DNA from: an uncultured Rhodospirillales bacterium
GTDB lineage: Bacteria; Pseudomonadota; Alphaproteobacteria; ATCC43930; CGMCC-115725
Reading direction: 5' to 3'
DNA: 64,000 nucleotides
NCBI GenBank assembly: GCA_903828515.1
Contig: CAIKMD010000007.1
Span: 310,001 to 374,000, forward strand
The translations under genes were made by a program, and so were the position numbers. Below the pieces are notes generated by a model, which saw nothing but the letters and a program-made list of their open reading frames with translations, was not told where the DNA came from and did not search any database. Below, piece by piece: positions 51,583 to 60,310 of the stretch (position 1 is its first letter; every line of letters begins with the position of its first letter).

Positions 51583-52061
51583 TGGGTCTCGGGCTTATTG
51601 CCGCGGTGCTGGTCGCGGTCGTCGATCAGCTCACGAAATACTGGGTACTTGGGTTTTTCGCGGCGCGGGGCGGTGTGCCGGTGGTCGAGGTCACCTCGTT
51701 CTTCAATCTCGTGCTGACCGGGAACCGGGGCGTGAGCTTCGGCCTGTTCAACAACGATTCGGGCATGAACATCGCGATCTTTACCGTGGTGGCCGCCGCG
51801 ATCGTCGTGGGGCTGCTGGTTTGGCTGCGCCGGGCCGAATCCGCTCTCCTTCGGATCGCCATCGGGATGGTGATTGGCGGGGCGATCGGCAACGTCGCTG
51901 ACCGGCTGATGCCGAGCCGCGGCGCGGTGGTGGATTTCCTCGATTTCCACCTCGGCGACTGGCACTGGTTCGCCTTTAATATTGCCGATTCGGCGATCTG
52001 CCTGGGGGTTGCCGCCCTCCTGATAGACGGCTTGCTTGGACGCCGCGAAACGCGTAGATAA
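51582..52061 (+). CDS. lspA: lipoprotein signal peptidase II
   Basis: The 159-residue protein has four membrane helices and the LspA motifs VDQLTKYWV, NRGVSFGLF, GGAIGNVADRL (catalytic Asp) and FNIADSAICLG (second catalytic Asp). It removes signal peptides from prolipoproteins, including several encoded in this window. It is coupled to ileS by a one-base overlap. Confidence 0.96.
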   Translation: MGLGLIAAVLVAVVDQLTKYWVLGFFAARGGVPVVEVTSFFNLVLTGNRGVSFGLFNNDSGMNIAIFTVVAAAIVVGLLVWLRRAESALLRIAIGMVIGGAIGNVADRLMPSRGAVVDFLDFHLGDWHWFAFNIADSAICLGVAALLIDGLLGRRETRR

Positions 52062-52086
52062 GGCTCGTGCAGGGAGCAGGGATTCC

Positions 52087-52695
52087 GTGCTTAACCGTTC
52101 ATACTTAACGACTTTCGGATTGTTGGCATGCGCCTCGCTCGCGTTGGGCGGGTGCGACAGCCTCAGCCGCGCCATGGGCAAGACGCGGGTGATCCCGGAC
52201 GAGTTTCAGGTCGTCTCCAACACGCCCTTGGCGATTCCGCCCGATTACACGCTGCGTCCGCCCCGCATCGGCGGCGGCAACGACCGGCAGCAATCGCCGA
52301 CCGAACAGGCGCGCGAAACCGTGTTCCGCGCCGGCGACAATCAGCAGGCGAGCCTGCCGCCATCGGCGAACACGCGCAGTGCCGGTGAAGACGACATTCT
52401 GCGTCAGACCGGCGCCGACAGCGCGCCGTCCGATATCCGTAAACAGGTCGATGCCGATCCGAAGGCCGGCATCCCGTTCGAGCGTAGCCTGGTCGACAAG
52501 ATCGTGAATTGGGATCCGGCCACGACGCCACCCTCGGACGACGTGCTCAATCCCGGCAGCGAGGCGAACCGGCTGCGCCAGTCGCAATCCGTGGCCAAGA
52601 CCGGCGGTCCGACCCCGGTCGCTTCGACCGGCGCGGGCGCGCCGACGTTCGAGCGGACGACCGGCAAGTCGTCGCACTGGTTCTGGCCGTTTTAA
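52087..52695 (+). CDS. DUF3035-family lipoprotein
   Basis: The 202-residue protein (GTG at 52087, after GGGAGCAGGGA) has a lipobox LALGGC near residue 20. The DUF3035 signature follows: VIPDEFQVVSNTPLAIPP, then DYTLRPPR. Members are common in Alphaproteobacteria downstream of lspA and probably act at the outer membrane, function unknown. The C-terminal half is Pro/Ala/Thr-rich and low in complexity. It ends in aromatic residues (HWFWPF), which suggests an interaction tail. Confidence 0.85.
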   Translation: MLNRSYLTTFGLLACASLALGGCDSLSRAMGKTRVIPDEFQVVSNTPLAIPPDYTLRPPRIGGGNDRQQSPTEQARETVFRAGDNQQASLPPSANTRSAGEDDILRQTGADSAPSDIRKQVDADPKAGIPFERSLVDKIVNWDPATTPPSDDVLNPGSEANRLRQSQSVAKTGGPTPVASTGAGAPTFERTTGKSSHWFWPF

Positions 52696-52778
52696 GCCTG
52701 CTTCCACCGCATTCGAACCGGTGCCGATCGCACCGTCAAAAACTCGCTCCGATAAAGCCTAGGGGAGGGCGCAAGACG

Positions 52779-54125
52779 ATGATGTCGCTGCGACGCGGAT
52801 TGGCGTTCCTGTCTCTGGCGTTCGTCGCGGTGGCGGCAATGCCGCCGGCACAGGCCGAATTGTTCGAGGCGCATCGCTTCGTTCTGAAAAACGGTCTCGA
52901 AGTGGTGGTGATCCCCAATCACCGCGCGCCGATCGTCACCCAGATGGTGTGGTACAAGGTCGGCGCCGCCGACGAGACCATCGGTAAATCGGGCGAAGCG
53001 CATTTCCTCGAACATCTGATGTTCCGCGGCACCAAGACCGTGGCGCCCGGCGCGTTCTCGCGGTTGATCGCGCAGAACGGCGGCCGCGACAACGCCTTCA
53101 CCAATCACGACGAGACCGCTTATTTCCAGGATGTGGCTGCCGACCGGCTTGAACTGGTGATGAAGCTCGAAGCCGACCGCATGGCGAACCTCGTGATCAA
53201 CGATAAGGTCGTGCTGCCCGAACGCGACGTGATCATCGAAGAGCGCCGGATGCGGATCGGCAACAACCCGGCCGCGCTGTTCGACGAGCAGTTGCAGACC
53301 GGGCTCTTCCTCCATCATCCCTATCGCATTCCGGTGATCGGCTGGGAAAGCGAAATGCACGGGCTGACCGCCGCCGACGAACAGGAATTCTATCGCCGCT
53401 GGTATGCGCCCAACAACGCGGTCGTGGTGATCGCCGGCGACGCCGATCCGGCCAAGGTGAAGGCGCTGGCCGAAAAATATTACGGACCGATCGCGTCGCG
53501 CGCGGTGCCCGAGCGCAAGCGGGTGGCGGAACCCCCGAAGGTCGCGGCCGTCGAGTTCACCATGCATAGCCCCCGCGTCACCGCGACCAATTGGAGCCGC
53601 CAGTATCTGGCGCCGTCCTATCGCGCCGGCGAAACCAAATACGCTTATGCGCTTCAGGTCCTGGCCGAGGTGCTGGGCGGCAGCGCCGCCTCGCCGCTCT
53701 ATAAGGGCCTCGTCGTCGATCATCCGCTCGCGCTGCAGGCGAGCGCGTTCTACGACGCGGACGAATACGATCTCGGCACGTTCGGATTTGCCGCGACGCT
53801 GAAGAACGGCGTGTCGGTCGCGGATTTTGAGGCCGCGCTCGCTGCTATCGTCAAGACGGCGCTCGAAGGCGGCATCACCGAGGACCAGGTCGCGCGCGCC
53901 AAGGCGCGGATGCAATCGGCGGCGGCCTACGCGCGTGACAGTCTTTCGGGACCGGCGCGATTGGTCGGCCAGGCCCTGGTGACCGGACGCAGTCTCGACG
54001 AGTTGCAGGCCTGGCCCGACCGCATCGGCGCGGTCACCGCCGACCAGGTGCGCGACGCCGCGCGCTTTGTCATTCACGACGATGTCGCGGTGACGGGCAT
54101 CCTGATGCCGGGGCCGACGACATGA
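52779..54125 (+). CDS. M16 zinc metallopeptidase, catalytic subunit
   Basis: The 448-residue exported protein has a signal peptide ending near PAQAE and the inverted zinc motif HFLEH, with a downstream Glu in the family position. It should degrade small peptides in the periplasm. It is paired with a second M16 protein lacking the metal motif, as in bacterial heterodimeric peptidases. ATG at 52779 or the adjacent one at 52782 starts it. It overlaps the second gene by 4 bp. Confidence 0.92.
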   Translation: MMSLRRGLAFLSLAFVAVAAMPPAQAELFEAHRFVLKNGLEVVVIPNHRAPIVTQMVWYKVGAADETIGKSGEAHFLEHLMFRGTKTVAPGAFSRLIAQNGGRDNAFTNHDETAYFQDVAADRLELVMKLEADRMANLVINDKVVLPERDVIIEERRMRIGNNPAALFDEQLQTGLFLHHPYRIPVIGWESEMHGLTAADEQEFYRRWYAPNNAVVVIAGDADPAKVKALAEKYYGPIASRAVPERKRVAEPPKVAAVEFTMHSPRVTATNWSRQYLAPSYRAGETKYAYALQVLAEVLGGSAASPLYKGLVVDHPLALQASAFYDADEYDLGTFGFAATLKNGVSVADFEAALAAIVKTALEGGITEDQVARAKARMQSAAAYARDSLSGPARLVGQALVTGRSLDELQAWPDRIGAVTADQVRDAARFVIHDDVAVTGILMPGPTT

Positions 54126-55459
54126 TCCGCGCCACGTTTCTTGCCGCCTTCGCGCTGTTGCTCGCTGCGCCGGTTCATGCGGCGGCGCCGATCAAGGAAG
54201 TCAAAAGTCCGGGCGGCATTACCGCCTGGCTGATCGAGGATCGCACGGTTCCGGTGGTCTCGCTCGAGGTCGCGTTTCGCGGCGGCGGCGTTACCTTCGG
54301 TTCCGATGCCAAGGCCGGGCTCGCCAGCCTCGCCGCCGGATTGCTCGACGAAGGCGCGGGCGATCTCGATACCACCGCCTATCAGACGCGCCTCGAGGAT
54401 CTCGCTTCCTCGCTGAGCTTTCGCGCCGGCCAGGATAATTTCTCGGTCAATTTGCGCTCGCTCGCCGCCAACCTCGCGCCGACGCTCGATCTGCTGTCGA
54501 TGGCCTTGACCAGCCCACGCTTCGACGAGGCGCCGCTGGCGCGCGAACGCAGCGCCACGCTCGACGCCTTGTCGCGCGAGTTGAAACAGCCCAATTCGAT
54601 CGCGATGCGTACCTGGTGGCGCCAGGAATATCCCGGCCTGCCCTATGGCCGGTCCGGTCGCGGCACGCCGGACTCGGTGAATTCGATCACCGCTGACGAT
54701 CTGCGTGGCTTCGTCAAACAGCGTCTCGCCCGCGACCAGATGGTGATCGCCGTGGTCGGCGATATCGACGCGGGGACCTTGGGCCCCTTGCTCGACAAAA
54801 CCTTCGGCGCGCTTACACGCGAAGGCGTGCCCGACACGATGCCCGAGGTCGCGGCGAAGCCGCTTCATCAGTTGCTGCTCGCCACGCTGCCGATTCCGCA
54901 AAGTGTCGTCGTCTTCGGCCAGCCGGGGATCAAGCGTGCCGATCCCGATTGGTACGCGGCGCTCGCGGTTCTCAACATCCTGAGTTCGGGCGGGCTCACC
55001 TCGCGCGTGGCGCTCGAAGTGCGCGAGGAGCGCGGTCTTGCCTATTCGGTCTCCGCCTCGCTCAATCCTTTGCGCCACACCGGCGTGATCCTCGGCCAGG
55101 TCGGCAGCCAGAATGCCAAGGTGGGGCAGGCGATCGATCTCATCCGCGGCGAGTGGAAACGCATGCACGACGATGGTCCGACCGCCAAGGAACTGGCGGA
55201 TGCGAAGACCTATCTCACCGGGTCGTTTCCGCTGGGTCTCGATTCGACCGGCCGCATCGCCGCCACCCTGATTGCGATCCAGCTCGATCATCTCGGCATC
55301 GACTACCTCGCCAAACGCGACGCGCTGATCGAGAAAGTCACCCTCGCCGATGCCAAGCGCGTGGCCAAACGCGTGCTCGATCCCGACAATCTGTTCTTCG
55401 TCGTGGTGGGGTCGCCACCGAGCCTCGCCGGCGCCGAAATGGTCACGCCGGGCGGCTGA
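54122..55459 (+). CDS. M16 family peptidase, non-catalytic partner
   Basis: The 445-residue exported protein (signal cleaved near VHAAA) has the M16 fold (SLEVAFRGGGVTFGSDAKAG, EVREERGLAYSVSASL). It lacks HxxEH: the equivalent stretch reads LASLAAGLLDEGAG. Such proteins form the second half of the chamber with a catalytic M16 subunit. The start overlaps its partner's stop (ATGA), consistent with equal expression. Confidence 0.93.
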   Translation: MIRATFLAAFALLLAAPVHAAAPIKEVKSPGGITAWLIEDRTVPVVSLEVAFRGGGVTFGSDAKAGLASLAAGLLDEGAGDLDTTAYQTRLEDLASSLSFRAGQDNFSVNLRSLAANLAPTLDLLSMALTSPRFDEAPLARERSATLDALSRELKQPNSIAMRTWWRQEYPGLPYGRSGRGTPDSVNSITADDLRGFVKQRLARDQMVIAVVGDIDAGTLGPLLDKTFGALTREGVPDTMPEVAAKPLHQLLLATLPIPQSVVVFGQPGIKRADPDWYAALAVLNILSSGGLTSRVALEVREERGLAYSVSASLNPLRHTGVILGQVGSQNAKVGQAIDLIRGEWKRMHDDGPTAKELADAKTYLTGSFPLGLDSTGRIAATLIAIQLDHLGIDYLAKRDALIEKVTLADAKRVAKRVLDPDNLFFVVVGSPPSLAGAEMVTPGG

Positions 55460-55462
55460 TCG

Positions 55463-56776
55463 ATGACGTACACGCAGGACATCGCGGGCTGCCTCGCCGG
55501 AAAGATCGGCGATCATGGTTTGTCGCAAGCCGAACTCGACGCTGCGTTGGCGCGCGCGGTGCCGGCCCTTGAATCGATTCGCCGCCGTCACAAGGACGGC
55601 AGCCTGCCCCTGTTGCGCGTGGCTCAGCGGCGCGACGACATCGTTGCCGCCAAACGCGCGCTCAAGGGCTTTCGCGCCGGACCGCGCCAACGCTTTCGCG
55701 ATGTATTGATCCTCGGCACCGGCGGATCGAGCCTCGGCGGCCAGACGCTCTATGCGCTGGCGGATCAATCGAAGACCCCGCGCCTCCATTTCATGGACAA
55801 TATCGATCCGGCGACGTTTGCGGCGCTGTTCGCGTCGCTCGATCCGGCGCGTACCGGCTTCATCGCGATCTCGAAATCCGGCGGCACCGCCGAGACCCTG
55901 ACTCAATTCACCATCGGCCTTGATTGGTTGCGTCAGACGGTTCCGGCTGACGCGCTGGCCGCGCATGCGCTCGCGATCACCGAACCCAAAGACAACGTGC
56001 TGCGCCGGCTCTGCACACGGCTCGGCATCGCCATGCTCGACCACGATCCCGATATCGGTGGGCGCTATTCGGTGCTCTCCAATGTCGGCCTCGTGCCGGC
56101 GTTGCTCGCGGGGATCGATGTCGCCGCGTTGCGCGCCGGTGCGGCCGAAGTGATGGATGCGGTGCTCGCGGCCAAGACGCCGGCCGATGCGCCGCCGGCC
56201 TTGGGCGCGGCGCTCAGCGTGGCGCTCGCCGAACATCGCGCCATCGCCGCCACGGTAATCATGCCCTATGCCGACCGGCTCGGGCATTTCGGCCTGTGGT
56301 TCCGTCAGCTCTGGGCGGAGAGTCTGGGCAAGGACGGCAAGGGCACGCTGCCGGTACGCGCGCTCGGCACCGTCGATCAGCACAGTCAGTTGCAGCTCTA
56401 TCTCGCGGGTCCCCGCGACAAGATGTTCACCATCATCACGACGGACGTCGCGGGCGAGGGCGCAGTCGTGCCGTCCGATCTCGCCGGCGATCCGGCGCTT
56501 GCCTATCTTGCCGGCACGCGCATGGGCGACCTGCTCGACGCCGAACAGCGCGCGACGTCGGCGACGCTCATCCGCAATGGCCGGCCGACGCGACTCGTCC
56601 ATGTGCCGCGACTCGACGCGAAAGCTTTGGGCGCGCTGCTGATGCACTTCATGCTCGAAACCATCGTCGCCGCCGAACTCCTTGGCGTCGATGCGTTCGA
56701 CCAGCCGGCGGTCGAAGAGGGCAAGGTGCTCGCACGCCAATACCTTGGCGAAAGAGGCGCGGCCAAGGCACAATAG
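55463..56776 (+). CDS. pgi: glucose-6-phosphate isomerase
   Basis: The 437-residue protein has the sugar-isomerase phosphate loop [24 protein letters not shown] and [18 protein letters not shown] (PGI signature region). The active-site Glu is likely in [11 protein letters not shown] and the His in DQHSQLQLY. It interconverts glucose-6-phosphate and fructose-6-phosphate. It is shorter than the 550-residue E. coli type. It lies between the M16 pair and mutL with very short gaps, so the run from 52779 to 58584 may be one transcript. Confidence 0.93.
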   Translation: MTYTQDIAGCLAGKIGDHGLSQAELDAALARAVPALESIRRRHKDGSLPLLRVAQRRDDIVAAKRALKGFRAGPRQRFRDVLILGTGGSSLGGQTLYALADQSKTPRLHFMDNIDPATFAALFASLDPARTGFIAISKSGGTAETLTQFTIGLDWLRQTVPADALAAHALAITEPKDNVLRRLCTRLGIAMLDHDPDIGGRYSVLSNVGLVPALLAGIDVAALRAGAAEVMDAVLAAKTPADAPPALGAALSVALAEHRAIAATVIMPYADRLGHFGLWFRQLWAESLGKDGKGTLPVRALGTVDQHSQLQLYLAGPRDKMFTIITTDVAGEGAVVPSDLAGDPALAYLAGTRMGDLLDAEQRATSATLIRNGRPTRLVHVPRLDAKALGALLMHFMLETIVAAELLGVDAFDQPAVEEGKVLARQYLGERGAAKAQ

Positions 56777-56781
56777 GCGTC

Positions 56782-58584
56782 ATGCCGATCCGCCAGCTCC
56801 CCTCCGTCGTCGTCAACCGCATCGCCGCGGGCGAAGTGGTCGAGCGCCCGGCCTCAGCCGTCAAGGAACTCGTCGAGAATGCGATCGACGCCGGCGCCAC
56901 CCGCATCGACGTGACCCTGCGCGACGGCGGCCAGAGCCTGATCATCGTCGCTGATGACGGCATGGGGATGAGCGCCGACGAACTCTCGATGGCGGTCGAG
57001 CGTCACTGCACCTCGAAACTCCCCGACGACGACCTGTTGCAGATCGCGACCCTCGGTTTTCGTGGCGAGGCCCTGCCGTCGATCGGCGCGGTCAGCCGGC
57101 TATCGATTTTGAGCCGCAGGCGCGGCAGCGACGCGGCGTGGTCGATCGCCGTCGAAGGCGGCGAAAAACACGCGCCGCAACCCGCTGCGCTCACCGCGGG
57201 CACGCGGGTCGAAGTGCGCGACCTTTTCTACGCGACGCCCGCGCGTTTGAAATTCCTCAAATCCGCGCGCGCCGAGCGCGAGGCCGCGATCGACGCGATC
57301 GAGCGCCTCGCCATGGCCTATCCTCAAATCGCCTTCACCGTCGCGGTCGACGAAGATCGCGTGATGCGGCGCTTCACTGCCGCCGCGAACGATCTCGCCG
57401 GCGGCGATGCGCGGCGCGAACGGCTCGCCGCGATCCTCGGCGCCGACTTCGCCGACAACGCGCTCGCCATCCATGCCGAACGTGAAGGTTTTCGCCTCAC
57501 GGGTCTCGCCGGATTGCCGACGCTCAACCGGGCGACGGCGCGCGACCAGTATCTTTTCGTCAACGGTCGCCCGGTGCGCGACAAGCTCCTGGTTGGCGCG
57601 GTGCGCGGCGCCTATCAGGATTTTCTCGCCCGCGACCGCCATCCGATGGTCGTGCTGTTCCTCGACGGCGAAACGGAATCGATCGACGTGAACGTTCATC
57701 CCGCCAAAGCCGAGGTGCGCTTTCGCGATGCCGCCATGGTGCGCGGCCTCATCGTCGGCGCGCTGCGCCAGGCCCTGAACGCGGCCGGCCATCGCGCCTC
57801 GACCACGGTGGCCGAAACCGCGCTCGCCGCGTTCCGCCCCGGCGGCGGGGGCGGCGGCATTCATTACCCGCCGGCGTCGTCCTTCCATCACGCGCCGAGC
57901 TTGCTCGCCGAGGAAGTCGCCGAATACCAAGCGCCACTTGCGTCGCGCGATTTGGCCGCACCCGCCGCGCGTCATGCGCCGGGCGCCGAAGCGGCGGCGA
58001 CGGCATTCCCGTTGGGCGCCGCGGTTGGGCAATTGCACGAAACCTATGTCGTGGCGCAAACCGCCACCGGCATCGTGATCGTCGACCAGCACGCGGCGCA
58101 TGAGCGCCTCGTTTACGAGCGGATGAAAGCGGCGATCGAGAGCACCGGCGTGGCGCGTCAGATCCTGCTCTTGCCCGAGGTGGTCGAACTCGACGAGGAC
58201 GCGGTCGCGCGCCTCGTCAAACGCACCGGCGAACTCGCCGAACTGGGCCTCGTCATCGAGGCCTTCGGGCCGGGCGCCGTCGTCGTGCGCGAAGTGCCGG
58301 CATTGCTGGGTGAGATGGACGTGCAGGGCCTTATCCGCGATCTCGCTGACGAGCTGGCCGAACTCGGCAATGCGCTCTCATTGAAGGAACGCCTCGAGGA
58401 AGTCTCCGGCACCATGGCCTGCCACGGCTCGGTCCGCGCCGGACGGCGACTTCTACCGGAAGAAATGAACGCCTTGCTCCGTCAGATGGAAGCCACCCCC
58501 CATTCCGGCCAATGCAACCACGGCCGCCCGACCTATGTCGAACTGAAGCTCGAGGACATCGAGAAACTGTTCGGACGGCGGTAG
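56782..58584 (+). CDS. mutL: DNA mismatch repair protein MutL
   Basis: The 600-residue protein has the GHKL ATPase motifs [18 protein letters not shown] and [16 protein letters not shown]. The C-terminal region has the endonuclease motif [12 protein letters not shown] plus ACHGSVRAG and NHGRPTY, so it is the nicking type of MutL. An Ala/Pro/Gly-rich linker joins the halves. It coordinates mismatch repair with MutS. It ends the core block; hicAB follows. Confidence 0.96.
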   Translation: MPIRQLPSVVVNRIAAGEVVERPASAVKELVENAIDAGATRIDVTLRDGGQSLIIVADDGMGMSADELSMAVERHCTSKLPDDDLLQIATLGFRGEALPSIGAVSRLSILSRRRGSDAAWSIAVEGGEKHAPQPAALTAGTRVEVRDLFYATPARLKFLKSARAEREAAIDAIERLAMAYPQIAFTVAVDEDRVMRRFTAAANDLAGGDARRERLAAILGADFADNALAIHAEREGFRLTGLAGLPTLNRATARDQYLFVNGRPVRDKLLVGAVRGAYQDFLARDRHPMVVLFLDGETESIDVNVHPAKAEVRFRDAAMVRGLIVGALRQALNAAGHRASTTVAETALAAFRPGGGGGGIHYPPASSFHHAPSLLAEEVAEYQAPLASRDLAAPAARHAPGAEAAATAFPLGAAVGQLHETYVVAQTATGIVIVDQHAAHERLVYERMKAAIESTGVARQILLLPEVVELDEDAVARLVKRTGELAELGLVIEAFGPGAVVVREVPALLGEMDVQGLIRDLADELAELGNALSLKERLEEVSGTMACHGSVRAGRRLLPEEMNALLRQMEATPHSGQCNHGRPTYVELKLEDIEKLFGRR

Positions 58585-58625
58585 GCGGTGTCGCCCTCAT
58601 AGGGCAAAAAGCCCCCATCTTTCGG

Positions 58626-58656
58626 TTGCAAATAGGTCATTTTTGTCCTATATATA
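58626..58656 (+). promoter_or_regulatory. promoter of hicAB with overlapping inverted repeat
   Basis: TTGCAA (58626-58631) and TATATA (58649-58654) are separated by 17 bp, and the hicA ATG comes 6 bp after the -10. ATAGGTCA (58632) and TGTCCTAT (58644) form an imperfect inverted repeat in the spacer and could bind HicB. Transcription should begin close to the ATG. Confidence 0.65.
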
Positions 58657-58660
58657 GACG

Positions 58661-58876
58661 ATGCGCGGGAGCGAATTCATCCAGAAGATCGAACGCCTCG
58701 GCCGTTCGCGCGGCGTCGCGGTGATCTTCGACAAGCGCCACGGCAAGGGCAGTCACGGAACCCTGATCTACGGCGGTCGCAAGACCGTGGTGAAGGACCG
58801 CAAGAAAGAACTCGGCCCCGGCCTGTTGCACAAGATGTTGAGCGATCTCGGCCTCGGCCGGGACGATATTTCCTAA
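58661..58876 (+). CDS. hicA: HicA family mRNA interferase toxin
   Basis: The 71-residue protein is a typical HicA. It has a dsRBD-like fold with the catalytic His in GKGSHGTLIYGG and a C-terminal helix (LGPGLLHKMLSDLGLG). HicA cleaves mRNA and slows growth when free. It precedes hicB by 14 bp, the standard toxin-first order. The start lies nearly at the predicted transcription start, so translation may be leaderless. Confidence 0.92.
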   Translation: MRGSEFIQKIERLGRSRGVAVIFDKRHGKGSHGTLIYGGRKTVVKDRKKELGPGLLHKMLSDLGLGRDDIS

Positions 58877-58890
58877 AAGGAGCGGCAGCG

Positions 58891-59430
58891 ATGCTGACGA
58901 AATTCGAATACCCGATCGAAGTAAAGCAGGATGCGGCGGGATTCTATCTGGTGACGTTCCCCGATCTGCCGGAGGCCGCGACGGACGGCAAGACGCTCGA
59001 GGAAGCGTTGCGCGAAGCCGCCGATTGTCTCGCTGAGGCCTTGGCGGGCCGCATCGTCGATGCCGAGCCGATCCCCGAACCCTCGCCGGTGCGCCGTGGC
59101 CAATACCAGATCGCACCTGAGGCGACGCTCGCGCTGAAGATCGCGCTCAACCAGGGCCTTGCCGCACGCAAGATGAAGGCGGCCGACCTGGCTCGCTTAC
59201 TCGATTGCGATCATAAGGAGGCGCGGCGCCTTCTCGATCCGCGCGAGGCGAGCAAGGAGCCCCGGCTTGCCGAAGCGCTCGCCGCGCTCGGCTACGGTGT
59301 CCGTATGGCGCTTTACGATGCGACGAAGAACGAGCGCTTGCTGTCGGCGCCGGTCGCGCGCGTGCCGCATCGCGAGAAGTGGGGCAAGACGGTGCGTGTC
59401 GAGGGAAAGCGCAAACCGGCGGCAGCGTAA
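58891..59430 (+). CDS. hicB: HicB family antitoxin with HTH domain
   Basis: The 179-residue protein has the partial RNase H-like HicB fold (YPIEVKQDAAGFYLVTFPDL, DCLAEALAGRI). A C-terminal XRE-like DNA-binding part follows (AADLARLLDCDHKEARRLLD), then a basic tail. It neutralises HicA and represses the operon. AAAGGAG precedes the ATG by about 9 bp. It is longer than the common 130-150-residue form because of the tail (RVEGKRKPAAA). Confidence 0.92.
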   Translation: MLTKFEYPIEVKQDAAGFYLVTFPDLPEAATDGKTLEEALREAADCLAEALAGRIVDAEPIPEPSPVRRGQYQIAPEATLALKIALNQGLAARKMKAADLARLLDCDHKEARRLLDPREASKEPRLAEALAALGYGVRMALYDATKNERLLSAPVARVPHREKWGKTVRVEGKRKPAAA

Positions 59431-59466
59431 GAGAGCGGAATATAGCCCATATCAAGATGATGACGC

Positions 59467-60180
59467 ATGGATGATAGAGAGGCCCTCTTAAAGAAGCTCA
59501 TAGTGGCCGAACAGCAATTCCGGTTGGCGTGCACCGTGAATCTTGCCGTGTCAAATAACGTGCAGACATTTGATGTTCCTGTCGAGTGGACCTTCGGCAA
59601 ACATCGCGTTTCATACGAAGACTTTGGGCTTCGCGCAGATCAAGCGGAGCTTGCGGCATCACATTTAGAAATGACCGCAACGTTCGTTATTTGCGCAGCG
59701 ATTCGAGACGCTCTCATTGGGTATTTTTCGGATCCCAAAAGTCACGCGAACGAAAGTGTGGTTGCTGCATTTCAAATCGGTCGGATGCTGCGGAATGCAT
59801 TCAGTCATTCGATGATCTCTCCTGTGTGGTCTATCGATAAAGATTGCCAAAATTGCATCTTTACGATTGAAGAAATTATTTCGCTGAATACGACCGGCCT
59901 GCAAAATAAATCCGTTGATTGGCGTGACTACGGCGGACCACTGGCGATTTTTAAATTCGGCCGATTTGTTCGCGAAAACCTACTCGACAACAAGGTTGAT
60001 CCAAACCGAGAAAAGCCGCCTTTCCCGACGGTTGCCTGCTATCAGCAAGGCCGCCTTATTCTGCGTCGAATTGATGAATTACCGACGGGTGCGGTCAAGC
60101 TTGCGGAAGCTGGAGCCGGTGAAAGCCTTAACTTAGGGAATGGCCATCACATTCGAATTCGCTCTGACGGCGAGACGTAA
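59467..60180 (+). CDS. HEPN-like orphan protein, low GC
   Basis: The 237-residue protein has a helical middle with MLRNAFSHSMISP. This fits the HEPN RNase motif R(N)x3H, although that motif is short and can occur by chance. The N-terminal 60 and C-terminal 70 residues do not resemble anything I know. Base composition and codon use are AT-rich compared with the flanks, which points to transfer. It follows hicB by 36 bp on the same strand, so it could be co-transcribed or be an extra defence-type gene in the same insertion. No partner nucleotidyltransferase is adjacent. Confidence 0.7.
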   Translation: MDDREALLKKLIVAEQQFRLACTVNLAVSNNVQTFDVPVEWTFGKHRVSYEDFGLRADQAELAASHLEMTATFVICAAIRDALIGYFSDPKSHANESVVAAFQIGRMLRNAFSHSMISPVWSIDKDCQNCIFTIEEIISLNTTGLQNKSVDWRDYGGPLAIFKFGRFVRENLLDNKVDPNREKPPFPTVACYQQGRLILRRIDELPTGAVKLAEAGAGESLNLGNGHHIRIRSDGET

Positions 60181-60206
60181 TTAGTCGTGGTATAACTACG
60201 GGATTC

Positions 60207-60305
60207 TCAAATCGTGTGTCGCAGAAACACGAACTTCGCCCTGCTATAGCGGCGTTCTTTAAGGAAGCTGAAACTTCGCGAGAAATCGAACTCGCCGAGC
60301 TGCGC
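60207..60305 (-). pseudogene. decayed duplicate of the rsmD 3' end
   Basis: The minus-strand translation of these 33 codons (ending TGA at 60207-60209) aligns without gaps to the last 32 residues of RsmD and its stop. Fifteen residues are identical, including AKFVFLR. The fragment begins 5 bp after the glsA stop codon, and the rest of rsmD is absent. It is therefore a relic of an rsmD copy, left when glsA came to lie beside it, or carried in with glsA. It has no start codon and should not be made as a protein. Confidence 0.75.
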
Positions 60306-60310
60306 GTCCG

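Noticed and set aside
54074-56773. 899-residue open frame antisense to the second M16 gene and pgi
   Set aside because: Its product is Arg/Glu/Gly/His-rich and repetitive, as expected for the complement of GC-rich coding sequence. The plus-strand genes are certain.
58590-58610. Small hairpin (GCCCT with AGGGC) after mutL as a terminator
   Set aside because: The stem is only 5 bp and is followed by A residues on the mutL strand, so it does not fit a terminator.
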